A DNA stretch of 10,062 nt from CAMAXB01 sp041746615 (GCA_041746615.1 JBGTGS010000071.1:1-10062); one strand, 5' to 3'. Positions 1-6,320 are shown, counted from the first letter of the stretch. The notes: generated by a model from the sequence alone, not told the origin. A program made the numbers and translations.

Positions 1-49
1 CGCCGACCCGGCCACGGCCGCGCGGGTGGCGCGGGAGGCGGGTTCATGA
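1..49 (+). CDS. 3' end of the gene upstream of eboC (partial)
   Basis: The frame beginning at base 2 is open and reads ADPATAARVAREAGS before a TGA at 47-49. That stop overlaps the eboC start codon in an ATGA arrangement, the usual sign of translational coupling within an operon. Only 15 codons are visible, so the product cannot be identified. By position it could be eboB (TatD-like hydrolase) or another ebo gene, but that is inference from the operon alone. Confidence 0.5.
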   Translation, partial: ADPATAARVAREAGS

Positions 50-780
50 GCGGAGCACCGTCTGTGGCCCGTGCCTGGTTTGACCTCGCCCGGGCCGGAA
101 ATTTTCCGTCGGTATGGAGCAACGTTCTCACCGCGCTGGTCCTGTCCTCCCCCGGGGGCTGGGCTTGGCCCGAGGCCTCGCTGCTGTTGCTGGCCTTGCT
201 CGGTGGAACCCTGGCCTATGCAGGCGGCACCACGTTGAACGATGTGGCCGATGTATCCTTTGACCGGCAGCATCGTCCGGAGCGGCCGATTCCGCGCGGG
301 CTGGTGTCGTACCAGGCCGCGGGGTCGGCCGGCGTGCTGCAGCTGGCGGCGGGGTTCATCCTGTTTGTGTTCGTGCTGGGGGCATCGGTTCTCTGCGCCG
401 GATTGTTGATGGCGGCCATCGTCGGCTATGACTGGTTGCACAAGCGCTGGGCCGGATCGGTGCTGTTGATGGCAGGATGCCGGGCGCTGCTCGGCCTCAC
501 GGTGGCTTCGGTGCCCGGTCATGGCTTCACTGCGGCGCTGCTGATCTGGGTCGCGGCACTGTTTGCCTACATCATTGTGATCAGCCTGCTCGCGCGGGCG
601 GAGCACCGGGCCGGGCCCGCAGGAGCAGGCCTCGGCCGCTGGGTGGGCCGGCTGCTCGCCTTCATGCCCCTGCTGGATGCAGTTGCCCTGCTGGCGGTCG
701 GTGCCTTTCCTGCCGCCTTGGCCTGTGCACTTGCCATCCCCCTCGGCCGCCTCGCCCAGCATCTCGCCGCCTCCAATTGA
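46..780 (+). CDS. eboC: EboC, UbiA-like prenyltransferase (integral membrane)
   Basis: This 244-residue protein is predicted to be a polytopic inner-membrane prenyltransferase of the UbiA superfamily. These enzymes transfer a prenyl group from a diphosphate to an acceptor. The first aspartate-rich motif is visible at residues 65-73 (NDVADVSFD), followed by RPERPIPRG, which is typical of the family. Hydrophobic segments lie near residues 28-62, 92-127, 137-157, 161-182 and 206-235. A YDWLHK segment at 128-133 sits where the second conserved cytoplasmic loop is expected. The start overlaps the upstream stop (ATGA), and eboD begins five bases after its stop, so the genes look co-transcribed. The acceptor is unknown; ebo products are linked in other bacteria to processing or export of secondary metabolite precursors such as that of scytonemin. 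The eboC assignment rests on the motif plus the eboD and eboF neighbours. Confidence 0.85.
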   Translation: MSGAPSVARAWFDLARAGNFPSVWSNVLTALVLSSPGGWAWPEASLLLLALLGGTLAYAGGTTLNDVADVSFDRQHRPERPIPRGLVSYQAAGSAGVLQLAAGFILFVFVLGASVLCAGLLMAAIVGYDWLHKRWAGSVLLMAGCRALLGLTVASVPGHGFTAALLIWVAALFAYIIVISLLARAEHRAGPAGAGLGRWVGRLLAFMPLLDAVALLAVGAFPAALACALAIPLGRLAQHLAASN

Positions 781-785
781 CGACC

Positions 786-1958
786 ATGTCCGCCCATCCG
801 GATTCCCTCACGCTTCCGATCTCGGTGCCGCATCAGCACCGGCTGATCTTCACACGCAACGTCTTCTCGCCGGATAATTCCGTGCTGGCGGACCTGCTCA
901 CGCCGCGCGAGCCCGGCGGGAGGGCGCGGGTGGTGATCTTTTGGGACGGCGGACTGGAGTTTGCCTTCCGTGGCATTGAGCAGCGCATCGCCGCCTGGTT
1001 TGCGGCCCGCGAAGCCACGATCGAACTTGCCGCTCCACCGGTCGCCCTGCCCGGCGGCGAAGTGGTCAAAAACGACTTCCAGCATCTGCAGCGGGTGTGG
1101 TCGGTGATCAACGACACCAAGCTCTGCCGGCACTCCTTTGTCCTCGTGCTCGGCGGCGGCGCCATGCTCGACATGATCGGTTTCGCCGCCGCAACGGCGC
1201 ATCGTGGCATTCCGCTCATCCGCCTGCCCACCACCAGCCTCAGCCAGGGTGACGGCGGCATCGGGGTGAAAAACGGCGTGAACTATTTTGGCAAAAAGAA
1301 CTGGCTCGGCGCCTTCACCGTGCCCCACGCGGTGGTTAACGACCTCGATTTTTTGCATGGCCTGCCGGTCCCCGAACGCCGCTGCGGCCTGATTGAAGCG
1401 GTCAAGGTCGCGCTCATCCGCGATGCGGCGTTCTTTGAGCGCATCGTTGCACAATCCGATGAGCTGGCGCGGCTGGATCCGGAACCCTTCGAGGCGGTGA
1501 TCCGTGAGAGCGCGCGCCAGCACATGGACCACATCGCGACCGGCGGTGATCCCTTCGAGCGCGGCTCGGCCCGGCCGCTCGATTTCGGCCACTGGGCCGC
1601 TCACAAGCTCGAGCAACTGTCCGACTTCCGCGTGAGTCATGGCGAGGCGGTGGCCGTTGGCATGGCACTCGACCTGATCTACGCCCGCCGCATCGGACTG
1701 CTGCCCGAGGCACACGCCGAGCGCATCCTCGGTCTGCTGGTGAAGCTCGGCTTCGAGTTGTTCGCTCCCATCCGCAAAGTCCGGGGCGCGCGCGGGCCGC
1801 AGGACATGCTCGATGGCCTGGAGGAATTTCGCGAACACCTCGGCGGCCGCCTGACCATCCCGATGATCCGCGCCCCGGGCGACCGCCTCGACATCCACGA
1901 AATGCAGGGCCCGGTCGTCAAGGCATCGATGGACGAGCTGATGCAGCGGTATGGGTGA
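786..1958 (+). CDS. eboD: EboD, 3-dehydroquinate-synthase-like sugar phosphate cyclase
   Basis: This 390-residue protein belongs to the 3-dehydroquinate synthase family of NAD- and metal-dependent cyclases. Visible signatures are the dinucleotide-binding glycine run GGGAMLD (123-129), the RGIPLIRLPTTSLSQGDGG stretch (140-158) followed by GVKNGVNYFGKKN, and the three expected metal ligands: E204 in RRCGLIEAVK, H269 in LDFGHWAAHK and H285 in VSHGEAVAVGM. The GDGGIGVKNGVNYFGKKN form differs from housekeeping AroB and fits the ebo-type paralogue, so this is probably not the shikimate enzyme. The frame stays open upstream into eboC. I chose the ATG at 786 because it lies just after the eboC stop and gives a family-length N terminus (MSAHPDSLTLP). 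No strong Shine-Dalgarno is visible. The true substrate is unknown. Confidence 0.88.
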   Translation: MSAHPDSLTLPISVPHQHRLIFTRNVFSPDNSVLADLLTPREPGGRARVVIFWDGGLEFAFRGIEQRIAAWFAAREATIELAAPPVALPGGEVVKNDFQHLQRVWSVINDTKLCRHSFVLVLGGGAMLDMIGFAAATAHRGIPLIRLPTTSLSQGDGGIGVKNGVNYFGKKNWLGAFTVPHAVVNDLDFLHGLPVPERRCGLIEAVKVALIRDAAFFERIVAQSDELARLDPEPFEAVIRESARQHMDHIATGGDPFERGSARPLDFGHWAAHKLEQLSDFRVSHGEAVAVGMALDLIYARRIGLLPEAHAERILGLLVKLGFELFAPIRKVRGARGPQDMLDGLEEFREHLGGRLTIPMIRAPGDRLDIHEMQGPVVKASMDELMQRYG

Positions 1959-1980
1959 GATTGAACAATACTGATTCAAC

Positions 1981-2010
1981 CACGGATGAACACGGATGGA
2001 CACGGATGCG
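1981..2010 (+). repeat. three tandem copies of a 10-bp CACGGATG unit
   Basis: CACGGATG occurs at 1981, 1991 and 2001 with a 10-bp period; the two bases between units vary (AA, GA, CG). It lies 22 bp after the eboD stop. Similar CACGGATG arrays are, from memory, scattered between genes in some Verrucomicrobiota and Planctomycetota. No function can be read from it. Confidence 0.75.
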
Positions 2011-2033
2011 GCAGTAAGCCGATGGTTGGTGAG

Positions 2034-2087
2034 GGTAGGGCGCATTGTCCCAATGCGCCGCGGCGCTCTCGGAGAGAACGCCCTACC
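2034..2087. repeat. REP-like element that can fold as a three-way junction
   Basis: Outer arms GGTAGGGCG (2034-2042) and CGCCCTACC (2079-2087) are perfectly complementary. Inside are two smaller hairpins: CGCATTG/CAATGCG (2041-2047 with 2051-2057) and CTCTC/GAGAG (2066-2070 with 2072-2076). The first inner stem shares its first two bases with the outer arm, so a full fold would compete there. It lies in the only large gap of the ebo cluster, between eboD and eboF. The form is that of an intergenic REP/RAYT-type palindrome rather than a terminator, because no T-run follows. Confidence 0.7.
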
Positions 2088-2119
2088 TTTAATTTGTACC
2101 GCTCGAGTGGGTTGATCTC

Positions 2120-3499
2120 ATGGCCCTCATGAATCCGTCCACCCGCACTGCGATCATCAATGTTGTCGGGTTGACCGCGCGCGTGCTGGGGGCGGACACG
2201 CCGCATCTGAAAGCAGCGGCGGAGGCCGGTGGATTGATCAAGGTGAAGCCGGTGCTGCCCGCCGTGACCTGCACCGCCCAGAGCACCTACCTCACCGGAC
2301 TGCCGCCATCGGAGCACGGCTGCGTGGCCAACGGCTGGTACGACCGCACGCTGAGCGAGCATCATTTCTGGAAGCAGTCGAATCATGTGGTCCAGGGGAA
2401 GAAGCTCTGGGAGCGGGCGCGGGAGGCGCGGCCCGGGTTCACCTGCGCGAAGCTTTTCTGGTGGTACAACATGTATTCGACGGCCGACTGGTCGATCACC
2501 CCGCGACCGATGTATCCGGCGGATGGACGCAAGGTCTTCGACGTGTACACGCACCCGATGGGTATCCGTGAGGAGATCAAGCAGGACCTCGGTGAGTTTC
2601 CGTTTCCCTCCTTCTGGGGACCGATGGCCGGAATCGCCTCGTCGGAATGGATTGCGAAGTCGGCGAAGTGGATCGAGGAGCGGCATCGTCCGGACCTGTC
2701 GCTCGTCTACCTACCGCACCTGGACTACAACCTGCAGCGGCTCGGTCCGGACGACCCGCAGCTGGCGGCGGATTTCCGCGCGATCGACACCCTGGTCGGC
2801 GACTTGATGGAGCATTACCGTCAGCGCGGCGTGAAGCCCGTGATCCTGTCGGAGTACGGCATCACGAAGGTGAATCGCACCGTCGCGCTCAACCGGATCT
2901 TTCGTGCGCGCGGGTGGATCACGATCAAGGAAGAGCTGGGCTTGGAGCTGCTCGACTGCGGGGCGAGCCGGGCCTTTGTCATTGCGGATCATCAGATCGC
3001 GCATGTGTACGTGAACGATCCTGTGATCCTCAACGATGTTCGCGCGGCCATCGAGTCAGCCGACGGCGTGGCGGCGGTGTTGGATGCGGATGGCAAGCGG
3101 GCGGCCGGGCTCGATCATGCGCGTGCGGGAGACCTCGTGGTGTTGGCGGCGGAGGATGCGTGGTTCACCTATTATTATTGGGACGATGATCGGAAAGCCC
3201 CGGATTTTGCGCGCTGCGTGGATATCCACCGCAAATACGGCTACGATCCGGCGGAGCTCTTCCTTGATCCGGCATTGAGCCAGCCGAAGCTGCGGGTGGC
3301 GGGGAAGCTTCTGCGCAAGAAGCTCGGTTTCCGCACGCTGATGGACCTGATCCCCCTGGATCCCTCGCTGGTGCAAGGTTCGCACGGCGTGTGTCCGGCT
3401 GACGACCGTGAGTGGCCCGTGCTCATCGGCACGGGCACGTCCGCCGAGCCCATCGCGGCGACAGCGGTGCACGACCGCCTGCTGGCGGCGTGTGTGTGA
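2120..3499 (+). CDS. eboF: EboF, alkaline phosphatase/nucleotide pyrophosphatase family protein
   Basis: This 459-residue protein is a member of the type I phosphodiesterase/nucleotide pyrophosphatase branch of the alkaline phosphatase superfamily, in the form found in ebo clusters. The N terminus INVVGLTARVLG replaces the usual metal-binding start. PAVTCTAQSTYLTG (48-60) places the candidate nucleophile at Thr50, ten residues before the conserved glycine. Further family signatures are HGCVANGWYDR, FWWYNMYSTADWS, PRPMYPADGR, SLVYLPHLDYNLQR, ILSEYGITKVNR, ADHQIAHVYVND and AWFTYYYWDDD. Asp and His residues in PHLDYN and DHQIAH are likely metal ligands. No signal peptide or membrane segment is visible. 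An alternative ATG lies three codons downstream (2129); neither has a good Shine-Dalgarno. It probably acts with EboC and EboD on the same unknown phosphorylated metabolite. The 161-bp repeat-containing gap upstream leaves open whether it has its own promoter. Confidence 0.85.
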   Translation: MALMNPSTRTAIINVVGLTARVLGADTPHLKAAAEAGGLIKVKPVLPAVTCTAQSTYLTGLPPSEHGCVANGWYDRTLSEHHFWKQSNHVVQGKKLWERAREARPGFTCAKLFWWYNMYSTADWSITPRPMYPADGRKVFDVYTHPMGIREEIKQDLGEFPFPSFWGPMAGIASSEWIAKSAKWIEERHRPDLSLVYLPHLDYNLQRLGPDDPQLAADFRAIDTLVGDLMEHYRQRGVKPVILSEYGITKVNRTVALNRIFRARGWITIKEELGLELLDCGASRAFVIADHQIAHVYVNDPVILNDVRAAIESADGVAAVLDADGKRAAGLDHARAGDLVVLAAEDAWFTYYYWDDDRKAPDFARCVDIHRKYGYDPAELFLDPALSQPKLRVAGKLLRKKLGFRTLMDLIPLDPSLVQGSHGVCPADDREWPVLIGTGTSAEPIAATAVHDRLLAACV

Positions 3500-3667
3500 G
3501 CGTTAGGTTTCGGAATGGGCCACAGAGGGCACGGAGCCCGGACAGTTCACAGAGGCAAACTGCGAACCGATGCAGGAACATAAGCTTCATTCATGTGTGG
3601 GGGGCACCCCGGCAACCTCTGGGCTTCCTTCTGAAAGGGCATGCCAAGGTCTTCGGCCTGGTGATTC

Positions 3668-3761
3668 GTAGGAGCGGCTTTACGCCGCGATGGCACCGTC
3701 TCATGGCACCCGAGGGACGAATGGCTGATGGGCAAGGATCGCGGCGTAAAGCCGCTCCTAC
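3668..3761. repeat. REP-like element copy A, 24-bp perfect inverted arms
   Basis: The arms at 3668-3691 and 3738-3761 are perfectly complementary over 24 bp (they begin GTAGGAGCGGCTTTACGCC) and enclose a 46-nt loop. The left flank, AAGGTCTTCGGCCTGGTGAT, and the right flank, GGCCAG, are shared with copy B at 4797-4896. Arms of the GTAGGAGCGGCTTTA type are known as REP sequences in several Gram-negative groups, which supports a RAYT-mobilised palindrome. A nearby RAYT transposase gene is not visible. Confidence 0.85.
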
Positions 3762-3771
3762 GGCCAGAAAA

Positions 3772-3803
3772 GGAAGCCAGAAAGGGAAGGAAGCCAGAAA
3801 GGG
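3772..3803 (+). repeat. two tandem copies of GGAAGCCAGAAAGGG
   Basis: The 15-bp unit occurs at 3772-3786 and 3789-3803 with a 17-bp period. Its second copy runs directly into the inverted repeat that starts at 3801. It may be slippage at the edge of a mobile palindrome. Confidence 0.8.
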
Positions 3804-3866
3804 TCATGCCGTTACACGTTACAAATAGTCGCTGAGCACAGAATGTAACATGTATCGGCATGACCC
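3801..3866. repeat. 23-bp imperfect inverted repeat ending in TGACCC
   Basis: Arm 1 is 3801-3823 (starts GGGTCATGCCG, ends GTTACA) and arm 2 is 3844-3866 (the reverse complement with two mismatches). The spacer is 20 bp. The hairpin sits between eboF and the end of higA, so it could slow transcription from either side, but there is no T-tract. GGGTCATGCC / GGCATGACCC ends match what I recall as recognition-type palindromes near RAYT transposases. Confidence 0.7.
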
Positions 3867-3895
3867 CGTTTGCAGCCCCGCCTCTCTCTGAGCAA

Positions 3896-4300
3896 TCAGG
3901 CGGCGACTGTATGGCGCTTGCGCCTGGCGCGACGTTTTGGCGCCGCCTTCGTGTTCTGCAACAGCACCTCAGCCGGGATGCCGAGACCCATCAGATTGCG
4001 AATCATTGCGAGACTGAGGCTGCGGCGCCCGGAAAGAACCTCCGAGATTTTGGAGGCGCTTCCGAGGTAGGGAACGAGGTCCTTGGGTTTCAAGCCCTGT
4101 TGCTCCATGCGGAAGCGAATGGCGTCCACGGGTGAAGGCTGGCCGATCGGAAAATACTTTTCCTCGTAGCGCTGGATGAGGGTGGCGAGCACCTCAGCTT
4201 CGTCCCCGGTGGGCGTGCCGGGGGCGGAGTCGAAGATGGCGTCGAGGCGCGCGAGGGCCGTCTCGTGATCAGCAGCGGTGCGGATGGGTTTGATGTTCAT
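3896..4300 (-). CDS. higA: HigA-type antitoxin, XRE-family HTH
   Basis: This 134-residue protein is the antitoxin of a HigBA module: it should bind and neutralise the toxin encoded just upstream and repress the shared promoter. The helix-turn-helix spans about residues 58-112, with the characteristic PKDLVPYLGSASKISEVLSG and SLAMIRNLMGLGIPAEVLL. The N-terminal ~50 residues (IRTAADHETALARLDAIF, YEEKYFPI) match the extended N terminus of this HigA group. The last 20 residues are very basic (KRRARRKRH), possibly a non-specific DNA contact. Its start lies 11 bp after the higB stop and has a strong Shine-Dalgarno, while higB starts with GTG and a weak site, which would favour antitoxin synthesis. 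Confidence 0.9.
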   Translation of the reverse strand: MNIKPIRTAADHETALARLDAIFDSAPGTPTGDEAEVLATLIQRYEEKYFPIGQPSPVDAIRFRMEQQGLKPKDLVPYLGSASKISEVLSGRRSLSLAMIRNLMGLGIPAEVLLQNTKAAPKRRARRKRHTVAA

Positions 4301-4306
4301 CGCGGG

Positions 4307-4313
4307 TCTCCTC
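4307..4313 (-). promoter_or_regulatory. strong ribosome binding site of higA
   Basis: On the minus strand the bases read GAGGAGA, seven bases before the higA ATG at 4300. The site overlaps the last two bases of the higB stop codon. It is one of the clearest Shine-Dalgarno sequences in the window and supports the chosen higA start. Confidence 0.7.
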
Positions 4314-4605
4314 AGATGGTGCGGGCGTCGATCTTGTCGTATTCGGCGTGGGTGCCGAGGAAGCGGATGAAGATGCAGCCGGACTGATAGTTGATGCGGA
4401 CCACGAGGCGGTAAGTGTTGCCCTTGATATCAAAGACCACGCGGTTGCCGGGCAGAACGTCGGCGTGGGGATGGCGTTTTTTGATGTCCTGAAATGATCG
4501 CCAGTTCGAGTGTGTAGCCTCGTGATACCAAGCCCGCAGGGATGATTCGGAGGAGGCGTGAGTCTGCCAAAATTCGCGGAGGGTCTTAAGAGCGATGATT
4601 TGCAC
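4312..4605 (-). CDS. higB: HigB-type toxin, RelE-superfamily mRNA interferase
   Basis: This 97-residue protein matches the HigB family, ribosome-dependent mRNA endonucleases with a RelE-like fold. Diagnostic segments are the N-terminal LKTLREFWQTHA, NWRSFQDIKKRHPHADVL, then RVVFDIKGNTYRLVVRI and the C-terminal IFIRFLGTHAEYDKIDA. The reading frame has no ATG at this end: it starts at a GTG (4603-4605), and an in-frame TGA at 4615-4617 leaves no other plausible start upstream. The gene precedes higA, the typical order for hig operons and the reverse of most toxin-antitoxin pairs. A weak start for the toxin next to a strong antitoxin ribosome site fits dosage control. Confidence 0.9.
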   Translation of the reverse strand: MQIIALKTLREFWQTHASSESSLRAWYHEATHSNWRSFQDIKKRHPHADVLPGNRVVFDIKGNTYRLVVRINYQSGCIFIRFLGTHAEYDKIDARTI

Positions 4606-4642
4606 GAGAGTGTTTCAGGCTTGGGGAAAGTTCAAGACAAAG

Positions 4643-4657
4643 TTCCCATTTTGGGAA
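4643..4657. promoter_or_regulatory. candidate HigA operator palindrome
   Basis: TTCCCATTTTGGGAA is a perfect palindrome of two 6-bp arms around three bases, 38 bp upstream of the higB start. A related half-like site, TTGGGGAAAG, lies at 4621-4630. XRE-type antitoxins usually repress their operon by binding such palindromes near the promoter. No convincing -35/-10 pair could be fixed. Confidence 0.45.
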
Positions 4658-4796
4658 AACTGATTATGATCATTGGATAGGCGATGGGCAGGCAGCCGCA
4701 AACCTTATAGACTTACATTTGCGAATAGCCCGCGAGACTTTACCTTCTAGTCGTCCCTGTGGAACGGCCTGCTCAAGGTCTTCGGCCTGGTGATTC

Positions 4797-4896
4797 GTAG
4801 GAGCGGCTTTACGCCGCGATGGCCTGTCCCGGCCATCAGCCATTCGTTCCTCGCGCACTGTGGGGCGGCGCAATCGCGGCGTAAAGCCGCTCCTAC
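4797..4896. repeat. REP-like element copy B, 24-bp perfect inverted arms
   Basis: The arms at 4797-4820 and 4873-4896 are identical in sequence to those of copy A (3668-3761), and the outer left flank is shared too. The 52-nt loop contains CCATCAGCCATTCGT, the reverse complement of the ACGAATGGCTGATGG found in the loop of copy A. The loop is therefore inverted between copies while the outer flanks keep one orientation. Confidence 0.85.
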
Positions 4897-4924
4897 GGCC
4901 AGTGGTTGCAAGTCATCAAGGGGC

Positions 4925-4945
4925 CTGACGTCTCTGGCCCGTCAG
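4925..4945 (-). terminator. possible hairpin terminator after the TIM-barrel gene
   Basis: CTGACG (4925-4930) and CGTCAG (4940-4945) can pair around a 9-nt loop just after the minus-strand gene that stops at 4951. There is no T-run, so an intrinsic terminator is only weakly supported. Confidence 0.25.
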
Positions 4946-4950
4946 TTAGG

Positions 4951-5802
4951 CTATTTCGCGTGATGCTTTCTCACGAATTCCCTGGCGCTGAGCACGAACT
5001 CGGTTGGATCCCGGGCGAAGGTGGCGTTATCGGTTTCGACGGCGAGGACGCCATCCCAGTTGACGGCTTTGAGCTCCTCGAAGAGACCGGTGTAATTGGC
5101 GTGGCCGGTGCCCACCTTGACATCGAGGTACACATCGTCGCCATCCGTCCGCTCGATTTTCTTGTCCTTCAGGTGAATGTCGAACACCCGGCCCTCATAC
5201 TCCTTGAAAACCCTCGCCGCGTCGAAGCCTGCCGCCGTGACCCAGCCCACGTCGAGACAAACGCCCACGCGCGGATCCCGATGGTTGATCAGGGTTCTGA
5301 CCACGAGGGGATTGCCGTAAAGCGTCTTGATGCCGTGATTGTGAATCGCGATCTTGATGTCGTACTCCTTCACGAGTTCCTCGAGCAGGTCGAGGATGCG
5401 GAAGTCGCGCGGCTCAACTACGATCAATTTGATGCCCATCAGCCTGGCGAATTCGAAAATCCGACGGTTCGCTTCCTGGTCCAGTGTGGTACCGGTGACG
5501 CCGATCGTATAAAGCGTCAGGCCCTTGTTTTCGAGAATGACCTTCTTGCGAAGAGTCTCCTCAACCGACCCCAGGGGATCGATATGACGGCTGAACATCT
5601 GCAGGTGGGTAAAGCCATGCTCGACGGCGAAGGCGACGGCTTGATCGAAGTCCATGTTGCGCAGGCTCCAGGTTTGGAGACCCACCTTGGGCTCAAAGGC
5701 CTCGGCACGCGGTACTGCGATGAGGGCAAGCAGCAGCGCGACCACGAGGAGGTGGCGAACGGATGAAAGGAGGGCGGGTGAAAACATCGTGGAGGGAGCC
5801 AT
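4951..5802 (-). CDS. exported sugar phosphate isomerase/epimerase-like TIM-barrel protein
   Basis: With the start at 5802 the product has 283 residues and belongs to the xylose-isomerase-like TIM-barrel / AP endonuclease 2 superfamily. A signal peptide is visible: RH, a hydrophobic LLVVALLLALIAV core (residues 18-30) and a PRAEA|F cleavage motif, so the mature protein probably acts in the periplasm. Barrel strands and metal-ligand candidates are VGLQTWSLR (40-48), VVEPRD with E130, IAIHNHG with H154/H156, GVCLDVGW with D184, FDIHLKD with H210 and AVETDN with E256. The frame is open to 5859, and an alternative start is at 5787; none has a clear Shine-Dalgarno, and 5802 was preferred for a normal-length signal peptide. 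Such exported proteins are common in Planctomycetota and Verrucomicrobiota, with substrates mostly unknown. It is too short and too exported-looking to be the missing EboE. Confidence 0.8.
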   Translation of the reverse strand: MAPSTMFSPALLSSVRHLLVVALLLALIAVPRAEAFEPKVGLQTWSLRNMDFDQAVAFAVEHGFTHLQMFSRHIDPLGSVEETLRKKVILENKGLTLYTIGVTGTTLDQEANRRIFEFARLMGIKLIVVEPRDFRILDLLEELVKEYDIKIAIHNHGIKTLYGNPLVVRTLINHRDPRVGVCLDVGWVTAAGFDAARVFKEYEGRVFDIHLKDKKIERTDGDDVYLDVKVGTGHANYTGLFEELKAVNWDGVLAVETDNATFARDPTEFVLSAREFVRKHHAK

Positions 5803-5972
5803 GGTGAAGGTAGAGGGGCGATCCAAGGGTTCGCTACCGGCCTTTTCCCTTCCGGTCAAACTCCGCCATCGTGGTTGCGAAGTTGGGATTGGTTATCTGC
5901 AGGGGAAGTCGGCTCTTGCGTACGTCGGCTTAGGCTTTCATTCGCGATGCCACCACTGCCAATGAGTGAGGT

Positions 5973-6197
5973 TTAAAGGCAAGTAATGACCCCATGGCAC
6001 CATGCCCGGCCACGACTGTCATGAATCAATGGGGTGGCTTGGTCTTCAAGGTAGCCGATAAAGTGTTTCTGCTGCTCGCTCTGGATGCTGAGACCCTGGA
6101 TGACATCGTTTTCAAGTGCACTCCGGAAGAGTTCGACGACCTGACGGAGATTGAGGGCATCGGGTAGCGCGGTTGCGATCTCGCGCTTCCAAGGCAC
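5973..6197 (-). CDS. possible small hypothetical protein (doubtful)
   Basis: The frame encodes about 74 residues from a GTG. Its central part looks protein-like (LNLRQVVELFRSALENDV, then SIQSEQQKHFIGYLEDQ), with amphipathic helical character. I do not recognise a family. The first codons lie inside a dispersed repeat whose other copy (near 7145-7200) gives a related but short frame (KREFASARR versus KREIATA), so the start of this ORF may be repeat sequence fused to a remnant of a real gene. The C-terminal end runs into the TGACCCC motif, suggesting it is cut there. Confidence 0.25.
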   Translation of the reverse strand: MPWKREIATALPDALNLRQVVELFRSALENDVIQGLSIQSEQQKHFIGYLEDQATPLIHDSRGRAWCHGVITCL

Positions 6198-6300
6198 CCC
6201 ATTCCGATCACGCGAGAGGTCGGCGGCAAACCTCCCCAGCCCAACTTAACGTTTTAACGCCCCGACCCCTTGGCTCGCCTCTCAGAGTTGGGCTTTCGCG
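6160..6300 (-). repeat. dispersed repeat copy 1 (with hairpin E1)
   Basis: This stretch resembles 7165-7290 over roughly 110 bases, with substitutions and short indels: both contain a CTCGCGCTTCC..GGC block, GATCACG.GAGAGGTC, CTCCCCAGCCCAA.TTAACG and GGGCTTTCG. At its core AGCCCAAC (6238-6245) pairs with GTTGGGCT (6287-6294). On the minus strand the interior has two CGTTAA motifs two bases apart. It lies 27 bp after the stop of the toxin gene. Confidence 0.7.
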
Positions 6301-6320
6301 CTTTGAGTGTGCGACCGGCC

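Larger units (their letters stand above)
3500..3895. other. intergenic repeat region between eboF and higA
   Basis: These 396 bases separate the convergent eboF and higA genes. No supported gene is present. Just after eboF is a GGCCACAGAGGGCACGGAG stretch of a type I recall as dispersed in related genomes. Then come REP copy A (3668-3761), a 17-bp-period tandem repeat (3772-3803) and a 23-bp inverted repeat (3801-3866). Bases 3624-3647 (GGCTTCCTTCTGAAAGGG then CATGCC) look like a degenerate copy of the sequence at 3789-3810. No clear intrinsic terminator for eboF was found. Confidence 0.7.
4606..4950. other. intergenic region between higB and the TIM-barrel gene
   Basis: These 345 bases hold the probable higBA control region near 4606-4680, about 90 bp of AT-richer DNA with nothing recognised, REP copy B (4797-4896) and a possible hairpin terminator (4925-4945). 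The open frames here are translations of the REP palindrome and are not credible genes. Confidence 0.7.
5803..6320. other. long gap with a doubtful ORF and part of a dispersed repeat
   Basis: These 518 bases separate the TIM-barrel gene from the RelE/ParE-type toxin. They contain a TGACCCC motif at 5987-5993, a doubtful 74-codon frame on the minus strand (5973-6197) and one copy of the ~110-bp dispersed repeat with its hairpin (6238-6294). Bases 5860-5970 show nothing recognisable. No tRNA or terminator was seen. Confidence 0.6.

Noticed and set aside
477..785. N-terminal extension of EboD back to 477
   Set aside because: The extension overlaps eboC in another frame and is rich in Arg, Pro and Gly, typical of out-of-frame translation. 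The ATG at 786 gives a family-like start.
567..2045. Long minus-strand open frame opposite eboC and eboD
   Set aside because: It is the antisense shadow of two well-supported genes in high-GC DNA and shows no recognisable protein pattern.
3668..4896. REP arms as a CRISPR array
   Set aside because: There are only two palindromic elements 1.1 kb apart, with no regular repeat-spacer periodicity and no cas genes.
4906..5766. Plus-strand frame opposite the TIM-barrel gene
   Set aside because: The minus-strand frame has a signal peptide and barrel motifs. The plus-strand frame has no family pattern.
4951..5802. TIM-barrel gene as the missing eboE
   Set aside because: It has a clear signal peptide, is on the opposite strand more than 1.4 kb from eboF, and is shorter than expected for EboE.
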